From Candidatus Riflebacteria bacterium HGW-Riflebacteria-2 (GTDB lineage Bacteria; Muiribacteriota; Ozemobacteria; Ozemobacterales; Ozemobacteraceae), in assembly GCA_002839435.1 (NCBI GenBank), contig PGYA01000025.1, forward strand, positions 1-61,945: a DNA stretch of 61,945 bases, given 5' to 3'. The position numbers were made by a program, and so were the translations under genes. Positions 7,681-16,244 of the stretch are shown here, piece after piece (positions within the stretch are counted from its first letter, which is position 1; every line of letters begins with the position of its first letter). The notes beneath the pieces were generated by a model. That model made no database searches. It was not told the origin of the DNA and saw only the letters and a program-made list of their open reading frames with translations.

Positions 7681-7908
7681 ATGACCACAGAACAGCCTAT
7701 TTACTTGAGAACCCACCAGATTCTAAAACTGCTTGGTATTGGCCGAACCGCTTGGCACAACTGGGTAAAACAAGGTATTGCCCCGGCAGGTATCAGACTT
7801 AGCCCCCGCGTATTTGTCTGGGAAAAGGAAGCTATTGAAAACTTCCTGAAAGCCGCGCCCCGGACTGGCAAAAAGCAGACCGCCACAAGCCAGGAGGACG
7901 AAGCATGA
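7681..7908 (+). CDS. AlpA/excisionase-like helix-turn-helix protein
   Basis: 75 aa from the ATG at 7681, preceded by GAGGTG. The sequence has the MerR-like winged helix pattern of AlpA and phage excisionases: ILKLLGIGRTAWHNWVKQGI followed by a strand and FVWEKEAIENFLKA. In P4-like islands AlpA-type proteins activate the integrase or act as excisionase and repressor. It opens a tightly packed module: its stop overlaps the next start (ATGA). Confidence 0.8.
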   Translation: MTTEQPIYLRTHQILKLLGIGRTAWHNWVKQGIAPAGIRLSPRVFVWEKEAIENFLKAAPRTGKKQTATSQEDEA

Positions 7909-8090
7909 CCAGAGGCAGAGCAATAGATGAACTCGAAAGACAGCTCAATTCTCTCAGGACAGTATCAGACCTTCTGCTGACAAATGACGGAAACGATGTA
8001 ACACCCGGCCAGATCGCCGGGGTTCTCAATGTGTTTCTGGACAACATATACCCATGCCTGCACCAGATAAGATCGGGGGAAAAAGGATGA
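7905..8090 (+). CDS. Small hypothetical protein
   Basis: 61 aa, helical, with no recognised motif. The start ATG overlaps the previous stop (ATGA) and is preceded by AGGAGG, so translation coupling is likely. Its own stop overlaps the start of the next gene in the same manner. It lies between two helix-turn-helix proteins in the element's control module. Confidence 0.7.
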   Translation: MTRGRAIDELERQLNSLRTVSDLLLTNDGNDVTPGQIAGVLNVFLDNIYPCLHQIRSGEKG

Positions 8091-8284
8091 ACGCACTACC
8101 AGAAACCGGCCTGCTGAGACTGAAACAGGCGCTGCAGTTTATCTCAGTCAGCCGAACAACATTCTTAACTGGCATAAAAAGCGGCAGATTCAACATTACG
8201 CCAATCAAAAACGGGCGTTGCGTTTTTTATCGAGCCGAAGATATACGGGCACTCATTCAACAGATGAGCAGCGGCGTAGCGTGA
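8087..8284 (+). CDS. Second AlpA-like helix-turn-helix protein
   Basis: 65 aa from the ATG at 8087 (overlap ATGA with the preceding stop, with GGGGGAAAAAGG upstream). LLRLKQALQFISVSRTTFLT followed by GIKSGRFNITPIKNGRCVFY has the winged-helix AlpA/excisionase layout, ending RAEDIRALIQQM. Two such proteins in tandem could divide excisionase and repressor roles. An upstream in-frame start at 8054 would overlap more and is less likely. Confidence 0.75.
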   Translation: MNALPETGLLRLKQALQFISVSRTTFLTGIKSGRFNITPIKNGRCVFYRAEDIRALIQQMSSGVA

Positions 8285-8315
8285 CAGTGTTCACAGACAC
8301 GGAGGTCAACCCCTA

Positions 8316-11042
8316 ATGAGCATAGAAAACAAAAGCCGGGCTGCGAACCCGGCAAGCAAACAAAGTGACAAGGAAAATTATACCACAGCAGGTGCATTGC
8401 AAGCCAGCTTTTCTATCTTTCGTAACAGCTTTGATACCAAGCCTGCCGGAGAAACGACCCTTGAACAACTGGCGGCAGATATTCAGGGCGGCAAGTGGCG
8501 GCCAGTAGTTGAGAAGTTGCGCGGTATGACCGCCGAAGAATACAGCCAGAACAAACGCAACCTGCCAGCCGTTGCCTTTGGCGGCACATTCACCAGGCGC
8601 AGAAAAGATGCTCTGGTAAAACCTTCCGGGCTGGTGGTTCTCGACATAGACCATATCGACACGGCTGAGCTGGCAGAAGTAAAGGCCCGGCTGACAGCAG
8701 ACCCGCACACAGCCATTTGTTTTGTTTCGCCATCTGGCAATGGCCTGAAAGCGGTTTTTTCTGCCGACTTCTCAGATGACACAACATTCAAGCAGGCATA
8801 TCGAGCCATTGCCGACTACTTGAAAGAACATCACAGCTTGACGCTCGACGAAAGCGGCAAGGACATTTGCCGCCTCTGTTATGTCAGCCATGATCAGGCG
8901 GCACACTTCAACGCCGATGCAGCTCAATTCTGTTATGAAGTGGCGACCAGAGAGCCAGAGCGAAAGCAGCCAGAACAAGATAAACCGCGAGCAGAGCAGC
9001 GAACTAAGCAGGTAAAAAGCGACAATCTGACCAAGCAAGAGAAAGCCTTTGTTGAGAACTTTTTGCCAGCTTATCAAAAGCAGTTTATTGAAAGTCTTAT
9101 TGAAAAAGAAGTTGAGAACGTCAACAGTGCAGAGCGTGGCACTGGCAACGTATCGCTGAACAATGCAGCTCTTAAGCTGGCGCACTATTACTACGCAGGA
9201 CACTTTGACAAAGCCCACGTTAAAAGCCTTTTGTGCAAGGCATATCTCGATAGACCAGGCTCGGCAAAAACTGACAGTGAAGCCAGCTCAACCTTTGAAA
9301 GCGGTTTTTCCGCAGGGCTGGCAGAACCCGGCAACATTCCTGCCCCCTCGTATCTTTACGGCGGGGGAATATTCAAGCTGACACGGGCGGGTGTCTTTCA
9401 TATCGGCTTTGATAAAGAAGGCAACGAAACAGCCCCCATGTGGCTTTCGTCACCAGTTTGCGTAAAAGCCCTGACCCGAAATACCAACGGCAGGGAATGG
9501 GGCAGGCTTCTTGAATGGCCTGACAAAGACGGTGTGCTACACGAATGGGCTATGCCGATGGAACTTTTACAAGGTGATGGTAATGAGGTAAGAGGCTATC
9601 TTGCCGCTGGCGGTGTCGATGTTTCGACGAACGGGAGAGCCAGAAACCTTTTCAACAGTTACTTGCAGTTGTGGCCGGTGCAAGCGCGAGCAAGATGCAC
9701 TCAGAAATTGGGCTGGCACAATGGTGTTTATGTGTTGCCAGGACAGATCATCGGTGATGATGGGGAGAGGGTAGTCTTTCAAAATACCAGCCCCATCGAA
9801 CCAGCTTTTGAAGTTTCTGGAAGCATTGAGAACTGGCGTAACAGCGTTGCAGCTATGGCAATAGGCAATAGCAGAATCGTTTTTGCTATTTCAGCCGCTT
9901 TTGCTGCGCCGCTGGCAGGGCTTATCAATGCCGAGGGCGGCGGCTTTCATTTCAGGGGCGGCAGCTCGACAGGTAAAACCACGGCTTTGAGAGCAGCCGG
10001 CTCTGTCTGGGGTGGCGCAGAGTTCAGACGGGCATGGAGAGCAACGAGCAACGGTCTTGAAGGTCTGGCGGCGTTACATAATGACGGCCTGCTCGTGCTC
10101 GACGAACTTTCAGAGATAGACCCGAAAGAAGCCGGGGCAGCAGCCTATATGCTGGCGAATGGCGAGGGCAAAACCAGATCGGCCAGATCGGGAGTCGCCA
10201 AAAAAAATGTAAGGTTTCGGGTTATTACCCTGTCTGCTGGCGAAGAATCTTTAGCGGCATTGATGGCGAGGGCTGACAGGAAAGCGAACGCAGGACAAGA
10301 GCTGAGGCTTGCCGACATCGAGGCCGATGCTGGCGCAGGCATGGGTATGTTTCAAAACCTGCACGAAATTGAAAAGCCGGGTTCTTTTGCTATCGGATTG
10401 AAGGAGGCCACTGAAAAGTGGCACGGGGCAGCTGGCATGGAGTTTTTGCGACTGACCGTCGAACACAAAAACCAGATAGCAGAAGCCCTGACCGATGGCA
10501 TAAAACAGTTTGTTGAAGAACGGAACCTGCCAGAGATGGCAGCACAGGCCGGCAGAGTTGCGCGGCGTTTTGGTTTGGTGGCAGCAGCCGGAGAAATCGC
10601 CACAGGTTTTGGCCTAACCGGCTGGCAGGAAGGCGAAGCAGATGCCGCAGCAAAAGAATGTTTCAGCTCATGGCTTGCCGGGTATGGTGCTCACACCAGC
10701 CGAGAAGATATTAAGGGATTGCAGCAGGTAAAAGCCTTTTTTGAAGCACACGAAAGCAGCAGGTTTGAACCAATAAACGCAGACGACAGCACGAGGGTTA
10801 TAAATCGCGTTGGTTACTGGCGTTCAACGGACAACGGGAGAGAATACTTGCTACTTCCAGAAATTTTTAAGACCGAGATTTGCAAGGGTATCGACCCACA
10901 GAGAGCAGTCAAGACTCTCGTTAATTACGGGTGGATTGTGCCGGGGAAAGAAAAAACACAGCAACTAGTAAGACTTCCCGGCGACCCCAAGCCGAAAAGG
11001 GCTTATGTTTTCAACAGCAATCTTTGGGGAGCTGAACTATGA
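8316..11042 (+). CDS. DUF927 primase/helicase with BT4734-like N-terminus
   Basis: 908 aa, the element's replication protein. Residues about 60-210 match the BT4734/VirE-N-like primase-associated domain, with KPSGLVVLDIDHID (DxD at 110-112) and SPSGNGLK. After a Gln/Lys-rich hinge (210-240), residues 340-620 form a DUF927 domain carrying Walker A GGSSTGKTT (548-556) and Walker B GLLVLDELSE (591-600). The C-terminal quarter is a winged-helix-like region. The arrangement is that of integrative-element primase-helicases that start replication at iterons. The start ATG follows GGAGGTCAACCCCTA. The stop overlaps the next gene (ATGA), which carries the larger iteron array. Confidence 0.88.
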   Translation: MSIENKSRAANPASKQSDKENYTTAGALQASFSIFRNSFDTKPAGETTLEQLAADIQGGKWRPVVEKLRGMTAEEYSQNKRNLPAVAFGGTFTRRRKDALVKPSGLVVLDIDHIDTAELAEVKARLTADPHTAICFVSPSGNGLKAVFSADFSDDTTFKQAYRAIADYLKEHHSLTLDESGKDICRLCYVSHDQAAHFNADAAQFCYEVATREPERKQPEQDKPRAEQRTKQVKSDNLTKQEKAFVENFLPAYQKQFIESLIEKEVENVNSAERGTGNVSLNNAALKLAHYYYAGHFDKAHVKSLLCKAYLDRPGSAKTDSEASSTFESGFSAGLAEPGNIPAPSYLYGGGIFKLTRAGVFHIGFDKEGNETAPMWLSSPVCVKALTRNTNGREWGRLLEWPDKDGVLHEWAMPMELLQGDGNEVRGYLAAGGVDVSTNGRARNLFNSYLQLWPVQARARCTQKLGWHNGVYVLPGQIIGDDGERVVFQNTSPIEPAFEVSGSIENWRNSVAAMAIGNSRIVFAISAAFAAPLAGLINAEGGGFHFRGGSSTGKTTALRAAGSVWGGAEFRRAWRATSNGLEGLAALHNDGLLVLDELSEIDPKEAGAAAYMLANGEGKTRSARSGVAKKNVRFRVITLSAGEESLAALMARADRKANAGQELRLADIEADAGAGMGMFQNLHEIEKPGSFAIGLKEATEKWHGAAGMEFLRLTVEHKNQIAEALTDGIKQFVEERNLPEMAAQAGRVARRFGLVAAAGEIATGFGLTGWQEGEADAAAKECFSSWLAGYGAHTSREDIKGLQQVKAFFEAHESSRFEPINADDSTRVINRVGYWRSTDNGREYLLLPEIFKTEICKGIDPQRAVKTLVNYGWIVPGKEKTQQLVRLPGDPKPKRAYVFNSNLWGAEL

Positions 11043-11719
11043 AAATCAATACTAAATTCCTGCAGCTTCACCAAAAAGACGGTGTTACAAGTGTTACAGG
11101 TGTTACACGCTCTGTTGATGGTTGTTTTAGCTGTAACACCAAAAATTCTCAAGGTGCTACACGTGTTACAGTTTCCACTGGGAACGTCGAAAATGTAACA
11201 CCTGTAACACCGGAAAAAAAAATGGTGTTACAGCCGGGAACTGCTGCTGATGAGGTTGTAACACTTGTAACACCTGTAACACTCAAAAACCCAGTAACCG
11301 ATAAATTTTTATATACAACTCGCTCCGAAGAAACAGCACGTTCGCAGCCCTCTGGCGCGATTCAAAATATCCCGGCCATGCCTGAACATGGCAGCGTCGA
11401 AGTGAGCACGGCACAGATTAAGCCAGAGCAACATTCAGAGATTGACGCTGAAAGGTTGTCAGCGTGGGAGCGCGGCGAATTGGTAACGATACCGCACACC
11501 GCTGAATCGGTCGAAATTTACCAAGCGCTTGAACTTGAGCACAGAGCAAATCAGATCGGCATGCCAGAGGTGGCAGATGAACTCTGCCCGGCGCTGGCGA
11601 CAATCGACCAGATTGACCAGCTACAACGGCCAGACGATTTCGACTTTGCCCTGTCGGTATTGAGATCGGTTACAGAAGATGCGGCAAACCACTTGTCACT
11701 GGAGCGAGCAGCGGCATGA
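11039..11719 (+). CDS. Iteron-bearing hypothetical protein (VT-rich N-terminus)
   Basis: 226 aa, start overlapping the primase stop (ATGA). Residues about 14-85 are dominated by Val-Thr repeats (VTSVTGVTRS, VTPVTPEKK, VTLVTPVTLK). These result from translation of 12 copies of a 9-bp iteron-like sequence, in frame because 9 bp equals three codons. The C-terminal half (about 140-226) is an acidic helical region (ERLSAWERGELVTIPHTAES) with no family I can name. The N-terminal composition may be a by-product of DNA-level constraint. The gene ends overlapping a 24-codon ORF. Confidence 0.7.
   Translation: MKINTKFLQLHQKDGVTSVTGVTRSVDGCFSCNTKNSQGATRVTVSTGNVENVTPVTPEKKMVLQPGTAADEVVTLVTPVTLKNPVTDKFLYTTRSEETARSQPSGAIQNIPAMPEHGSVEVSTAQIKPEQHSEIDAERLSAWERGELVTIPHTAESVEIYQALELEHRANQIGMPEVADELCPALATIDQIDQLQRPDDFDFALSVLRSVTEDAANHLSLERAAA
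11081..11283. repeat. Iteron-like array B inside coding sequence
   Basis: Twelve copies of GGTGTTACA or close variants. Six are forward (from 11081, 11090, 11099, 11153, 11162, 11224) and six inverted (from 11132, 11194, 11203, 11257, 11266, 11275), many in exact 9-bp tandem. The array sits directly downstream of the primase/helicase gene. It is a candidate replication origin or copy-control region, paired with array A at 6560-6650. Confidence 0.8.
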
Positions 11720-11790
11720 TGGTTAGAGTATTACTTCTTTTGATATGTGCCAGTCTTTTCATTCTGGACGACTGGAACGACTTGGCATAG
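11716..11790 (+). CDS. 24-aa single-span membrane peptide
   Basis: MMVRVLLLLICASLFILDDW followed by NDLA. The ATG overlaps the stop of the preceding gene (ATGA). The peptide is one hydrophobic segment flanked by an Arg and an acidic tail, as in small phage membrane proteins. Coupled translation is likely. No function can be assigned, and chance occurrence is possible for an ORF this short. Confidence 0.45.
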   Translation: MMVRVLLLLICASLFILDDWNDLA

Positions 11791-11820
11791 TTCACAGCTC
11801 AGAATACACGGAGGTAAAAC

Positions 11821-12333
11821 ATGAGCAAAGCAGAACCACAGAGCGCAACGATTGTAATAGATACCAGAGAGCAGCAACCATACCGCTTTCTATGCGAGTC
11901 TGTCAGATCGGCATTAAAAACCGGCGACTATAGCCTGATCGGACTCGAAACAGCCATAGCGATAGAGCGCAAAAGCCTTGATGATTTTATAGGCTGCATA
12001 ACTGCCAGCCGAGAACGATTTGAAAATGAACTGAGCCGTGCTGACTCTCTCGAAAGGTTTTGGGTGGTGATTGAAGCCAGCCTGACAGCCATTGAAAAGG
12101 GGCTATACCGTTCAAAGGTAAATCCTGAATCAGTGCTTGGCACGCTTGCCGCATGGTCGAACCGCCACAAGGTGAGCTTTGTTTTTGCCGACAACCGACA
12201 AGCAGGCCAGAAGATGACAGAGAGATTATTGAAGCATGCGTGGCTTGAACACCTCAAAAGGCAGGCGGCCGATCGGCAGGCAGCAACGCCAGAGCAGAAC
12301 AACCGGCCACAAGCAGAAGGGCGGCGGGCATGA
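11821..12333 (+). CDS. ERCC4 domain nuclease
   Basis: 170 aa, start after CGGAGG. It carries the ERCC4/XPF nuclease signature: IVIDTREQQPY, then LKTGDYSLIG and IERKSLDDFIGCI, corresponding to the D...GDY...ERKxxxD active site. Phage and island ERCC4 proteins are structure-specific endonucleases acting on branched or flap DNA, consistent with a replication or resolution role next to the primase. The C-terminal about 20 residues are polar and Gln-rich. The stop overlaps the next start (ATGA). Confidence 0.9.
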   Translation: MSKAEPQSATIVIDTREQQPYRFLCESVRSALKTGDYSLIGLETAIAIERKSLDDFIGCITASRERFENELSRADSLERFWVVIEASLTAIEKGLYRSKVNPESVLGTLAAWSNRHKVSFVFADNRQAGQKMTERLLKHAWLEHLKRQAADRQAATPEQNNRPQAEGRRA

Positions 12334-13034
12334 ACAAGACAAAGGAAAAAAGCCAGCAGGCGAGAGTCAAGGACGCAGCGGGAAAGCTGAACCAAGCGAA
12401 GCGGTCAGCGGCAGAATCGAAAGAGAGAGCCGCGCCTTATGATGTGATACTCAAGACCGAGGCGGCAGTGCTGGTTGAACATGGCAGCAAAGAACTTGCC
12501 TTGTCGGAACCAGCGCAACAGCTTACGGGCGGCGAGATTGTATCTTTTGAGGGCAGCGACCAGGACAGGGCACTTTCCGAGAAGTATGCTCACAAGGCGA
12601 AAAGTCCGACGATGATTGATGCGGCAGCGAGTCAGACCAGGCTTGAACTTGCAGACAAGGCGCGCTGTCTTGAACTTGCCCTTGATGCCGTTCAGGGTAT
12701 CGAGAACCCGACCGCTATTGAAAAAATGCTGATTCACCAGATGACGGCAGCTTATCAGTTCTCGATGAAACTGATGGAAAGAGCCAACGACTTTAGATTC
12801 AATAGTGTCGGCAAAATCGACATGGATTACCTCAACATGGTTTTGAGCCAGGCGACCAGGTTAATGAGTTCCTATCAGTCCGGTATGCTTGCCCTGTCGA
12901 AGTCGCGCAACGGCGGCAAGCAGGAGGTAATAGTCCAGCACATTCAAGTAACTGGCGATGCAAAAGCGATTGTCAGCGGCAAGATGAATACTTTACCTGC
13001 CGGGGGGCAAGGTGGGGCCGATGACAACAAGTGA
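12330..13034 (+). CDS. Conserved island protein of unknown function
   Basis: 234 aa, start overlapping the nuclease stop. The first 40 residues are a charged helix. The core contains a repetitive helical region (DKARCLELALDAVQGIENPT, then MTAAYQFSMKLMERANDF). The C-terminus ends with a QEVIVQHIQVTGDAKAIVSG motif, recalling the VEHVHV...GGQAIVG tails of hypothetical proteins in proteobacterial islands. In those islands the gene is often next to an HGGN-type protein, as here. No enzymatic motif is seen. Confidence 0.7.
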   Translation: MNKTKEKSQQARVKDAAGKLNQAKRSAAESKERAAPYDVILKTEAAVLVEHGSKELALSEPAQQLTGGEIVSFEGSDQDRALSEKYAHKAKSPTMIDAAASQTRLELADKARCLELALDAVQGIENPTAIEKMLIHQMTAAYQFSMKLMERANDFRFNSVGKIDMDYLNMVLSQATRLMSSYQSGMLALSKSRNGGKQEVIVQHIQVTGDAKAIVSGKMNTLPAGGQGGADDNK

Positions 13035-13320
13035 CAAACAATCCCATGCAATAGAGAATTTTCAGAATATTCCGCGCTGCGGCGCAAAGACCAGAAGCGG
13101 GAAGCCTTGCCAGAGTCCATGTATCAAAGGCAAGCGGCGGTGTCGTATGCATGGTGGAAATGCTGGCGCGCCGATGGGTAACAAAAATGCCTGGAAGCAT
13201 GGCGGCAGATCGCAAGCGACAATAGACAACAGGAAATACACAAACGGTATTTTGCGCGAAGCCAGAGAGATGATTAAACGCATGGAAGCCGACAGGAAGC
13301 GCAACGGGCGAACTGGTTGA
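13021..13320 (+). CDS. HGGNAGAP-type small Cys/His protein
   Basis: About 99 aa from the ATG at 13021, overlapping the preceding gene by 14 bp. A GTG at 13012 is a possible alternative start. The motif set CGAKTRSGKPCQSPCIKGKR, then CRMHGGNAGAP and GNKNAWKHG is characteristic of short island and phage proteins often annotated only as hypothetical. The Cys/His spacing suggests a zinc site. A basic helical tail follows. It is the last gene of the forward replication block. Confidence 0.75.
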   Translation: MTTSDKQSHAIENFQNIPRCGAKTRSGKPCQSPCIKGKRRCRMHGGNAGAPMGNKNAWKHGGRSQATIDNRKYTNGILREAREMIKRMEADRKRNGRTG

Positions 13321-13390
13321 CCTTTCCCGGCAGGGCGGATATATTTGTAGTAGGGCCTTCGCGGGGTTATCGCTTAACCTTAACTGGTTA

Positions 13391-13426
13391 CTCGGTGCCA
13401 AGATACCCGAGGGCTTTTCTATTTTA
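13391..13426 (+). terminator. Probable terminator after the replication block
   Basis: CTCGGT and ACCCGAG form a short stem with one bulge, followed by a CTTTTCTATTTT tract. It lies 70 bp after the last forward gene. The remainder of 13321-13512 shows no ORF. Confidence 0.5.
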
Positions 13427-13512
13427 GCGAGATGTTTCACCTGGCGGCAGAAAAGGGGAACCGGCTGGCAACAAACAGGCGGCATGGCTGAGGCGCGCTC
13501 CTTAGACATAAA

Positions 13513-14322
13513 CTACTCGTCAAATAAATTCGGCAATGGTTTTTTATTACCCGGCTTATCGGTATGTTTTTTCCAAGAACAATTCTTTTTGCTTTCTAGC
13601 TTGGCGTCAAGGAAACTATTAAGCTCAGAAATGTTCATCTCTGACACTTCTTTTTTCAATTGGGATCCCGGAAGAGTTGCGTTTGACGGAGAATCTTTCT
13701 TTGGCGAGGGCCAGTCAAGTAGCGGACGCTCATCTTGGCTAACCAAAATCCTTTTAACAAAGAGATTGAGAGGCTTGTGGAACTCACCGGGAAATGCTTC
13801 GGGCAACAAATTATGCCGAAGGTCTTTTACGGCGCCGCCTTCAATCCTTGATTCTATTTCTTCAAGAAGGCTGGCAATAGATTGCTTGTCGGAAAGTTTT
13901 TCTATGACTTCTGCTGCATTAATGGAAAGAGTAATGATTATCGCAGAACAGTTGCCGCCTTCATAGACGGGTTCTATTACGCTGTCATTCGCTACCCTTT
14001 TAATGAATTCGCGTTGCTGGTCTCGAGCTCTACCCTCTTGCCTTTTACAGGCATTATAGGCCAATCCGACCCAACCAACTATCGGCAGTGCGAAAATCAG
14101 TAACATGGTAAAGATAATGCCGATACCGGAGGATTCAGAAACGTGGAAAGCTATTCCCATAAAAACAAGAGGCAACGCTATAATGACCAGCGTTCTGAAC
14201 TCTGCCCCTATCTTCTTATCCTCGAAGCCGTCAGCAAAACTCTTGTTTCTAGCCAATTGGAAGACCAAAAGTGAAGAGAATGCAATTGCACAAAGCAAAA
14301 TCAGCCAAAGACCTCTTTTCAT
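13513..14322 (-). CDS. Membrane protein of unknown function, reversed cargo gene
   Basis: 269 aa, with the start ATG preceded by GAGAGG. There are three hydrophobic segments in the first half (residues about 5-22, 45-62, 68-90) and a soluble C-terminal half with acidic and Lys-rich stretches and no recognised motif. It is the only minus-strand gene in the element and sits where satellites and islands often keep accessory (morons, defence) genes. A role in host modification or defence is possible but purely positional inference. Confidence 0.65.
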   Translation of the reverse strand: MKRGLWLILLCAIAFSSLLVFQLARNKSFADGFEDKKIGAEFRTLVIIALPLVFMGIAFHVSESSGIGIIFTMLLIFALPIVGWVGLAYNACKRQEGRARDQQREFIKRVANDSVIEPVYEGGNCSAIIITLSINAAEVIEKLSDKQSIASLLEEIESRIEGGAVKDLRHNLLPEAFPGEFHKPLNLFVKRILVSQDERPLLDWPSPKKDSPSNATLPGSQLKKEVSEMNISELNSFLDAKLESKKNCSWKKHTDKPGNKKPLPNLFDE

Positions 14323-14500
14323 TTGTTTCCTCTCACCGTGACAAAATTAATGTATATGCAAATATTACCCGCCAAGCCCCTTTTTTGCCAACATTTTTAC
14401 CCCTCTCTGACGGAAAAAACGATAGAAAAAAAATTGAACGCGAGGCACGCAAAAAAATCGACCAAATATCAATTATAACGGGCTTTTGATGCCTGTTTTG

Positions 14501-14509
14501 TGGTATAAT
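14501..14509 (+). promoter_or_regulatory. Extended -10 promoter for the right-hand genes
   Basis: TGGTATAAT at 14501-14509 is an extended -10 element (TGnTATAAT). No clear -35 box is needed for this class. It starts the forward block that follows the reversed gene. Confidence 0.55.
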
Positions 14510-14578
14510 TTAGGTAACGTCAAACTTGTGCAAAGCAAGCATGGAAGCTAAATACAAAGGCACGGAGGCCCATAATAT

Positions 14579-14707
14579 ATGCCGTTTTTATCGACACTCG
14601 CCAGATGCCTGGCGTCGAGAGTTAATCAGTGGTCTCAGATTTCAAATCAGTTCGCAGATTTTAAGTTACAGCCGCAAGGCTTTGGCAACGCGCCAGGGAG
14701 ATATTAA
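14579..14707 (+). CDS. 42-aa small protein
   Basis: MPFLSTLARCLASRVNQWSQ and 22 further residues ending NAPGRY. The ATG is preceded by CGGAGG at good spacing, and the stop lies 1 nt before the next start. The strong ribosome binding site and tight packing support a real gene. No family recognised; amphipathic N-terminus. It lies between the extended -10 promoter and the coiled-coil gene. Confidence 0.55.
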   Translation: MPFLSTLARCLASRVNQWSQISNQFADFKLQPQGFGNAPGRY

Positions 14708-14708
14708 A

Positions 14709-16052
14709 ATGTCATTCGCAACAGGGCTCGTCAATAGGTTGTCTCAAGGACTTGAACAGCGTTTAAATGACAAGCGTCAGCAGAGAACGCAGCAGGAACA
14801 GCAGGCACAGCAGCTTCAACAGCAGCAAGCTCTTTTCGAGCAGGGGCAGCAACAGCAATTACAAGCACAGCCGCAGCAACTCCAGATGCAGGAAGCGCAG
14901 ATCAGAAACACTGCCCGTATTCAACAGGAGCTGATCAAAGAAGCACAAAAGATTCAGATCGAAACAACGCCAGGCTTGCGCGAATTACTCGCTTCTGGTG
15001 ACATGCAGAAGATTCAGGCCGAGCTGCCAAATCTTATTCAAACTCAGGGCGACGTTGATTTTTTTAACACTTACAAAAAGATTGCCTCGAATCTCGCGAC
15101 GCCAGAAGATCAGGCGTATCAGCGCGAATCAGGCCGACAGCGCGGATTGCTTGAAGGCAAGCTGGCAATGCAGAAAGAAGGTTTGCTTGGCAGACTTTCG
15201 AGCGGCAAATCTTCGGGCGGCTCAGGCAAGGCAAAAAAGACACCACTCTCTGAAGTCGACAAAGTAAGACTTGAAAGCATCAAACGTGAAATATTCAGCA
15301 TACAAAAGACGCTGAGAGATTCCGAGCTGACACCGAATGAAACCGACCAGCTTAACGCTCAACTGCGTGACGCTATGGAGCGATTGCGTGCAATGTCTGC
15401 GCCTGCCGGTTCAGACTCTTTTAACGTGCCAACGCCGGCGAAGCCTATCGCAGCAGCACAGACGACAAACGCTCCGGCAGCAGAAGATAAAAACTTTAAT
15501 GCGCTCATGTCTGATCTTTCTAAATTCAAAGAAGCTTTTAGCGAAAAATTCGCAGCACCCAAACGAAACGCTGTCAATCGGACGGAGGCGCAATCATCTT
15601 CGCCATCGACTACGACCGCTGCCCTGAATACGCCATCTCTTGTCAACGCTCTTGCGGGAATATCGCCACAAAACAAGCAAAAACGACAGGCTACTACCAT
15701 GAAAAGACAGCCGCCAGCGCAAGAAATGGCAAAGCAGCAGACATTCAGCAACTTGGCAACAGTAATTGCCAAGCAGCTAAACCGCCAGCTTTCTGATGAT
15801 GAACTGGGCTTTATCGCCTCTGGGGTATTCGACGGCGGGTTCGACAAGTTTGTTTTTGACCTTGATGGCGGAACATACACAATGCCTAACGCGGCAAGCA
15901 AAGAACCTTTAAGCGGGCTGGTAACATCTAAGATCGGCGACTTTGCCGCGCAAAACGTGTTTCAGGCAATTCCGAACGCCAGAAGCTCTCTAGCAAAACT
16001 CCTGCGCGGGTCGGTGTTAACGGATAAGGGCGCAGAAGCCTTTAGTCGATAA
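14709..16052 (+). CDS. Gln-rich coiled-coil protein, possibly virion-related
   Basis: 447 aa from the ATG at 14709, preceded by GGGAG; the frame is open from 14526 but lacks a better start. Residues about 5-85 are extremely Gln-rich with QQ runs and predicted coiled coil. Then come a helical region with an RELLASGDMQKIQAELPNLI segment, a low-complexity Ser/Ala/Pro middle (about 260-340) and a C-terminal globular part with LNRQLSDDELGFIASGVFDG. The layout recalls phage internal virion or ejection proteins, but no specific family is recognised. It could equally be a secreted or structural accessory protein. Confidence 0.65.
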   Translation: MSFATGLVNRLSQGLEQRLNDKRQQRTQQEQQAQQLQQQQALFEQGQQQQLQAQPQQLQMQEAQIRNTARIQQELIKEAQKIQIETTPGLRELLASGDMQKIQAELPNLIQTQGDVDFFNTYKKIASNLATPEDQAYQRESGRQRGLLEGKLAMQKEGLLGRLSSGKSSGGSGKAKKTPLSEVDKVRLESIKREIFSIQKTLRDSELTPNETDQLNAQLRDAMERLRAMSAPAGSDSFNVPTPAKPIAAAQTTNAPAAEDKNFNALMSDLSKFKEAFSEKFAAPKRNAVNRTEAQSSSPSTTTAALNTPSLVNALAGISPQNKQKRQATTMKRQPPAQEMAKQQTFSNLATVIAKQLNRQLSDDELGFIASGVFDGGFDKFVFDLDGGTYTMPNAASKEPLSGLVTSKIGDFAAQNVFQAIPNARSSLAKLLRGSVLTDKGAEAFSR

Positions 16053-16244
16053 CCAATAAACTAAAAATAGTCCGGGCCGGGGCTGGTGCAAACCTGAAAT
16101 GCCCTCGTTCTGGATTATTTTTTTTGCGCAAGTGCTGGGCAGGATAACCAAACGGAGTCTTTCGGGGAGTCGTTATCGCGCCGAAAAAGATTGTAGGCAA
16201 TTAACTTGCCGGAAAATTGATGCATTGAATTGGAGATCATCTAA

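Noticed and set aside
11081..11283. CRISPR array
   Set aside because: The 9-bp repeats occur in both orientations with no regular spacers; they fit iterons, not CRISPR.
14526..14708. N-terminal extension of the Gln-rich protein
   Set aside because: The frame is open, but it starts without a ribosome binding site, while a well-placed ATG at 14709 and a separate small ORF occupy the region.
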